A stretch of 7,353 bases of DNA from Betaproteobacteria bacterium (GTDB taxonomy: Bacteria; Pseudomonadota; Gammaproteobacteria; Burkholderiales; Burkholderiaceae_C): the NCBI GenBank assembly GCA_947448675.1, contig CANFOR010000142.1, forward strand, positions 1 through 7,353, read 5' to 3'. The notes under the pieces were generated by a model, which did not search any database, was not told the DNA's origin, and saw only the letters and a program-made list of their open reading frames with translations. A program made the translations under genes and the position numbers. Positions within the stretch are counted from its first letter, which is position 1. Each line of letters begins with the position of its first letter. Shown piece after piece: positions 5,790 to 7,353 of this stretch.

Positions 5790-6028
5790 AACTGAACAAC
5801 GACAGCAAAAAGAAAGCTCTGCGCGCCCGCCTAGCCCGGGTGGAGGGGCAATTGCGTGGGGTGCAGCGTCTGATTGAGCTCGATGCGGATTGCGAAGAGG
5901 TGGCCCAGCAGCTCTCGGCCGCCCGCAAGGCTTTAGACAAAGCCTTCTACAACATGGTTGGCTGTGTGATTGAGCAGGGAGACTTCCCTGCGCACAGGGT
6001 GGCGACTTTGCTTGCCAAATTCGCTTGA
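5783..6028 (+). CDS. CsoR/RcnR/FrmR-family (DUF156) transcriptional repressor with atypical sensor Cys pattern
   Basis: An 81-residue all-helical repressor of the CsoR/RcnR/FrmR family, seen from RARLARVEGQLRGVQRLI (13-31) and CEEVAQQLSAARKALDKA (37-54). Family members are tetramers that release DNA when metal, formaldehyde or persulfide reaches the sensor Cys. Here Cys37 is the invariant sensor Cys. Aligned without gaps to known members, the CsoR His (Cys+25) is Val62 and the second CsoR/CstR Cys (Cys+29) is Gly66; instead a Cys lies at +24 (Cys61, in MVGCVIE). This excludes ordinary Cu, Ni/Co and formaldehyde patterns and suggests a thiol-based sensor. Given the divergent YeeE/DUF6691 operon, sensing of reactive sulfur is a reasonable inference. 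The ATG at 5783 lacks a clear ribosome binding site and lies close behind possible -10 elements, so the mRNA leader may be very short. An in-frame ATG at 5708 lies upstream of the operator and is unlikely. Confidence 0.88.
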   Translation: MPKLNNDSKKKALRARLARVEGQLRGVQRLIELDADCEEVAQQLSAARKALDKAFYNMVGCVIEQGDFPAHRVATLLAKFA

Positions 6029-6038
6029 GCCTTAGTGC

Positions 6039-6051
6039 ACGCCAACGGCGT
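6039..6051. terminator. Small hairpin between convergent genes (weak terminator candidate)
   Basis: ACGCC-AAC-GGCGT is a perfect 5-base stem with a 3-base loop in the 25-base gap between the repressor gene and the convergent alkaline phosphatase gene. No T-run follows directly on either strand, so termination function is doubtful. Confidence 0.25.
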
Positions 6052-6053
6052 CC

Positions 6054-7353
6054 TTAGCGAACGGCTTTTTGTAGCACCATGCCCGGCGGAAGTACCACGC
6101 CGCCCACGGCGGCTTGGGCGAGTTTAAAAAATACGTCGGTGTTGTCTTGCAGGCCGGTAAAGCTGTAGGCGCCCGGGCCGTAGGCTGAGAGCGGAATGTC
6201 GGTGGCGGTGTGCACCGCAGACTCGCCGGGCACTTGGCCGGTGACCAAAAACTTGCCGTCTTTGTCGCGCTCTAGCGGGCTGGCCGGGTAGGTGGAGAGC
6301 GGTTCTTTTTTCACAAAGGGTTGGGCCGCGTCTTGCACGGGCCGGGCATTGGTGCGCCAGTCTTCATAGCGGTCGGCGTTGGCACCGTAGCCCACCAGCA
6401 GGCGAAAGTCGATGTCAGTGGTTTCGGGGTAGCCGTCTTGCGCAATGCGGTAGCGTGGAAAGCCGCCCAGCTCGTAGACGCCGACCACCGGGTCGCGCAA
6501 ATTCTCTTTACCGCCCTTGGCAGCGGCCTCGACGAGCTTGGCGTCTGTCAAGCGCGAGCCGCCAATCAGGGCCGCGCCCGAGCATTCGTGGTCGGCTGTG
6601 ACGATGACCAAGGTGTCGCCGTTCTCGGCAGCAAAGTCTTGCGCCACTTTAACGGCGCGGTCGAACTCGATGGTGTCGAGCATCCAGCGCTCGGTGTCCA
6701 TGTTGTGGGCTTGTTTGTCGATTGACGCCCCCTCGACCATGAGCACAAAGCCTTGCTTGTTTTTGCGCAGCGCGCCAATGGCCTTGCTGGCCATCTCGTC
6801 GAGCATGGGTTGGTCGGGCAGGCCGTAGTCGTCGACCACGCTACCGCTCACGCCCATCTTTTTGCCCCGGCGGCCGTCGATTTTGTCGAGCGCGACGTTC
6901 ATGTTGGCGTAGGCAAACAGACCAAGCAATTTGTCGGCCTTGCTGTCTACAGCGTCTAGCTCGGTCTTGCTAGCGGCGTATTGAAAGCCAGCGCTTTTGA
7001 AGTCGGCAATCAGGTCGCGCCCAATGTCTTTGGCGCCGGGGGCTGCGCCCCAGCGTTTGACGATGTCGGCGGTGTGCGCTTCGGTAGCAGAGAAGGCGTA
7101 ATCATTGCGCTCGCTGCGCGCCGAGCCGGGCGTGCCTGCGGGCAAAAACCATTTGCGACCACCGCCCATCAGCACGCTCAAACCGCTGAGTTTGCGGTCG
7201 TCTAAAAACTGGTCCACGATGCCCGTGCCTGCAGCGCGGCTGCTGGTGTGCACCGCATTGCCTGCGGGCGTGGCGTCAAACACGTCGGCGGTGGTGACCA
7301 CGCCTAGAGCCTTGCCTTGGGTGCGGTGCAGGTATTCGCTCAGGTACTCAATG
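6054..7353 (-). CDS. Alkaline phosphatase, PhoA family (5' partial)
   Basis: Hydrolyses phosphate monoesters, normally in the periplasm after export. The frame is open to the right edge, beginning IEYLSEYLHRTQGKALGVVT, and about 432 C-terminal residues are visible; the signal peptide and the catalytic Ser lie outside the window. The GTG at 7301 is an internal Val codon, not a start. Numbering from that Val, the family metal-site motifs are DATPAG (Asp9 and Thr11, matching E. coli Asp153/Thr155), VEGASIDKQAH (Glu190, Asp195, His199, matching Glu322, Asp327, His331), TADHECSG (Asp237, His238, matching Asp369/His370) and AVHTATDIPL with His364 (matching His412). All visible Zn and Mg ligands are therefore present and the enzyme looks intact. 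It converges on the repressor gene with a 25-base gap and is not obviously linked to the sulfur module. Phosphate-starvation control is usual for the family but the promoter is outside the window. Confidence 0.94.
   Translation of the reverse strand, partial: IEYLSEYLHRTQGKALGVVTTADVFDATPAGNAVHTSSRAAGTGIVDQFLDDRKLSGLSVLMGGGRKWFLPAGTPGSARSERNDYAFSATEAHTADIVKRWGAAPGAKDIGRDLIADFKSAGFQYAASKTELDAVDSKADKLLGLFAYANMNVALDKIDGRRGKKMGVSGSVVDDYGLPDQPMLDEMASKAIGALRKNKQGFVLMVEGASIDKQAHNMDTERWMLDTIEFDRAVKVAQDFAAENGDTLVIVTADHECSGAALIGGSRLTDAKLVEAAAKGGKENLRDPVVGVYELGGFPRYRIAQDGYPETTDIDFRLLVGYGANADRYEDWRTNARPVQDAAQPFVKKEPLSTYPASPLERDKDGKFLVTGQVPGESAVHTATDIPLSAYGPGAYSFTGLQDNTDVFFKLAQAAVGGVVLPPGMVLQKAVR

Noticed and set aside
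5783..6028. Assignment of the repressor as a CstR or CsoR proper
   Set aside because: Ungapped alignment puts Val and Gly at the His (+25) and second Cys (+29) positions; the second Cys is at +24 instead, so the named subtypes do not fit.
7299..7301. GTG at 7301 as the start of the alkaline phosphatase
   Set aside because: The same frame continues to the window edge with conserved family sequence (EYLHRTQGKALG), so the GTG is an internal Val and the gene is truncated by the window.
1..7353. CRISPR arrays, tRNA or rRNA genes, insertion sequences, phage or defence genes
   Set aside because: No regularly spaced repeats, RNA gene signatures, transposase or integrase motifs were seen; nearly all sequence is accounted for by ordinary enzyme, transport and regulator genes.

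Overview
The window looks like a chromosomal segment from a betaproteobacterium of the order Burkholderiales, most likely a Comamonadaceae member of the Rhodoferax/Polaromonas/Acidovorax type. This rests on the moderately high GC, the gene types, and two copies of a short AT-richer repeat that I recall from Comamonadaceae genomes. No search could be run, so the taxon is an inference.

The left part (1-4784, all + strand) is a compact gene run that looks like an aromatic or related ring-compound catabolic cluster. In order it holds an NAD(P)-dependent aldehyde dehydrogenase (5' end outside the window), a two-domain VOC/type I extradiol-dioxygenase-like protein, a 76-residue recombinase-like helix-turn-helix protein, a Rieske non-heme iron oxygenase alpha subunit, a divergent short-chain dehydrogenase lacking the usual Tyr/Lys pair, and a small cupin. 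Spacing is tight (40, 1, 10 and 35 bases between the last five genes). A plausible scheme is ring oxygenation by the Rieske enzyme, dehydrogenation by the SDR, ring cleavage or a related VOC reaction, and aldehyde oxidation by the ALDH. The substrate cannot be read from the sequence, and no ferredoxin or reductase partner for the Rieske protein is in the window.

The middle part (4813-6028) is a divergent sulfur-linked module. Two short membrane proteins on the - strand, a YeeE/YedE half and its DUF6691 partner, are transcribed away from a CsoR/RcnR/FrmR-family repressor on the + strand. The 69-base divergent region carries a perfect inverted repeat, TATACT-N6-AGTATA, sitting on the -10 element of a good sigma-70-like promoter for the membrane genes. 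The repressor has a non-canonical sensor pattern: two Cys, with the usual His and second-Cys positions replaced.

The right part (6054-7353, - strand) is the C-terminal portion of a PhoA-type alkaline phosphatase, cut by the window edge.

The most interesting signal is a pair of related short repeat elements inserted in frame, in opposite orientations, inside two genes of the catabolic cluster (VOC gene about 1441-1493, SDR gene about 3634-3711). They add extra protein segments without breaking either reading frame, much as Rickettsia palindromic elements do.
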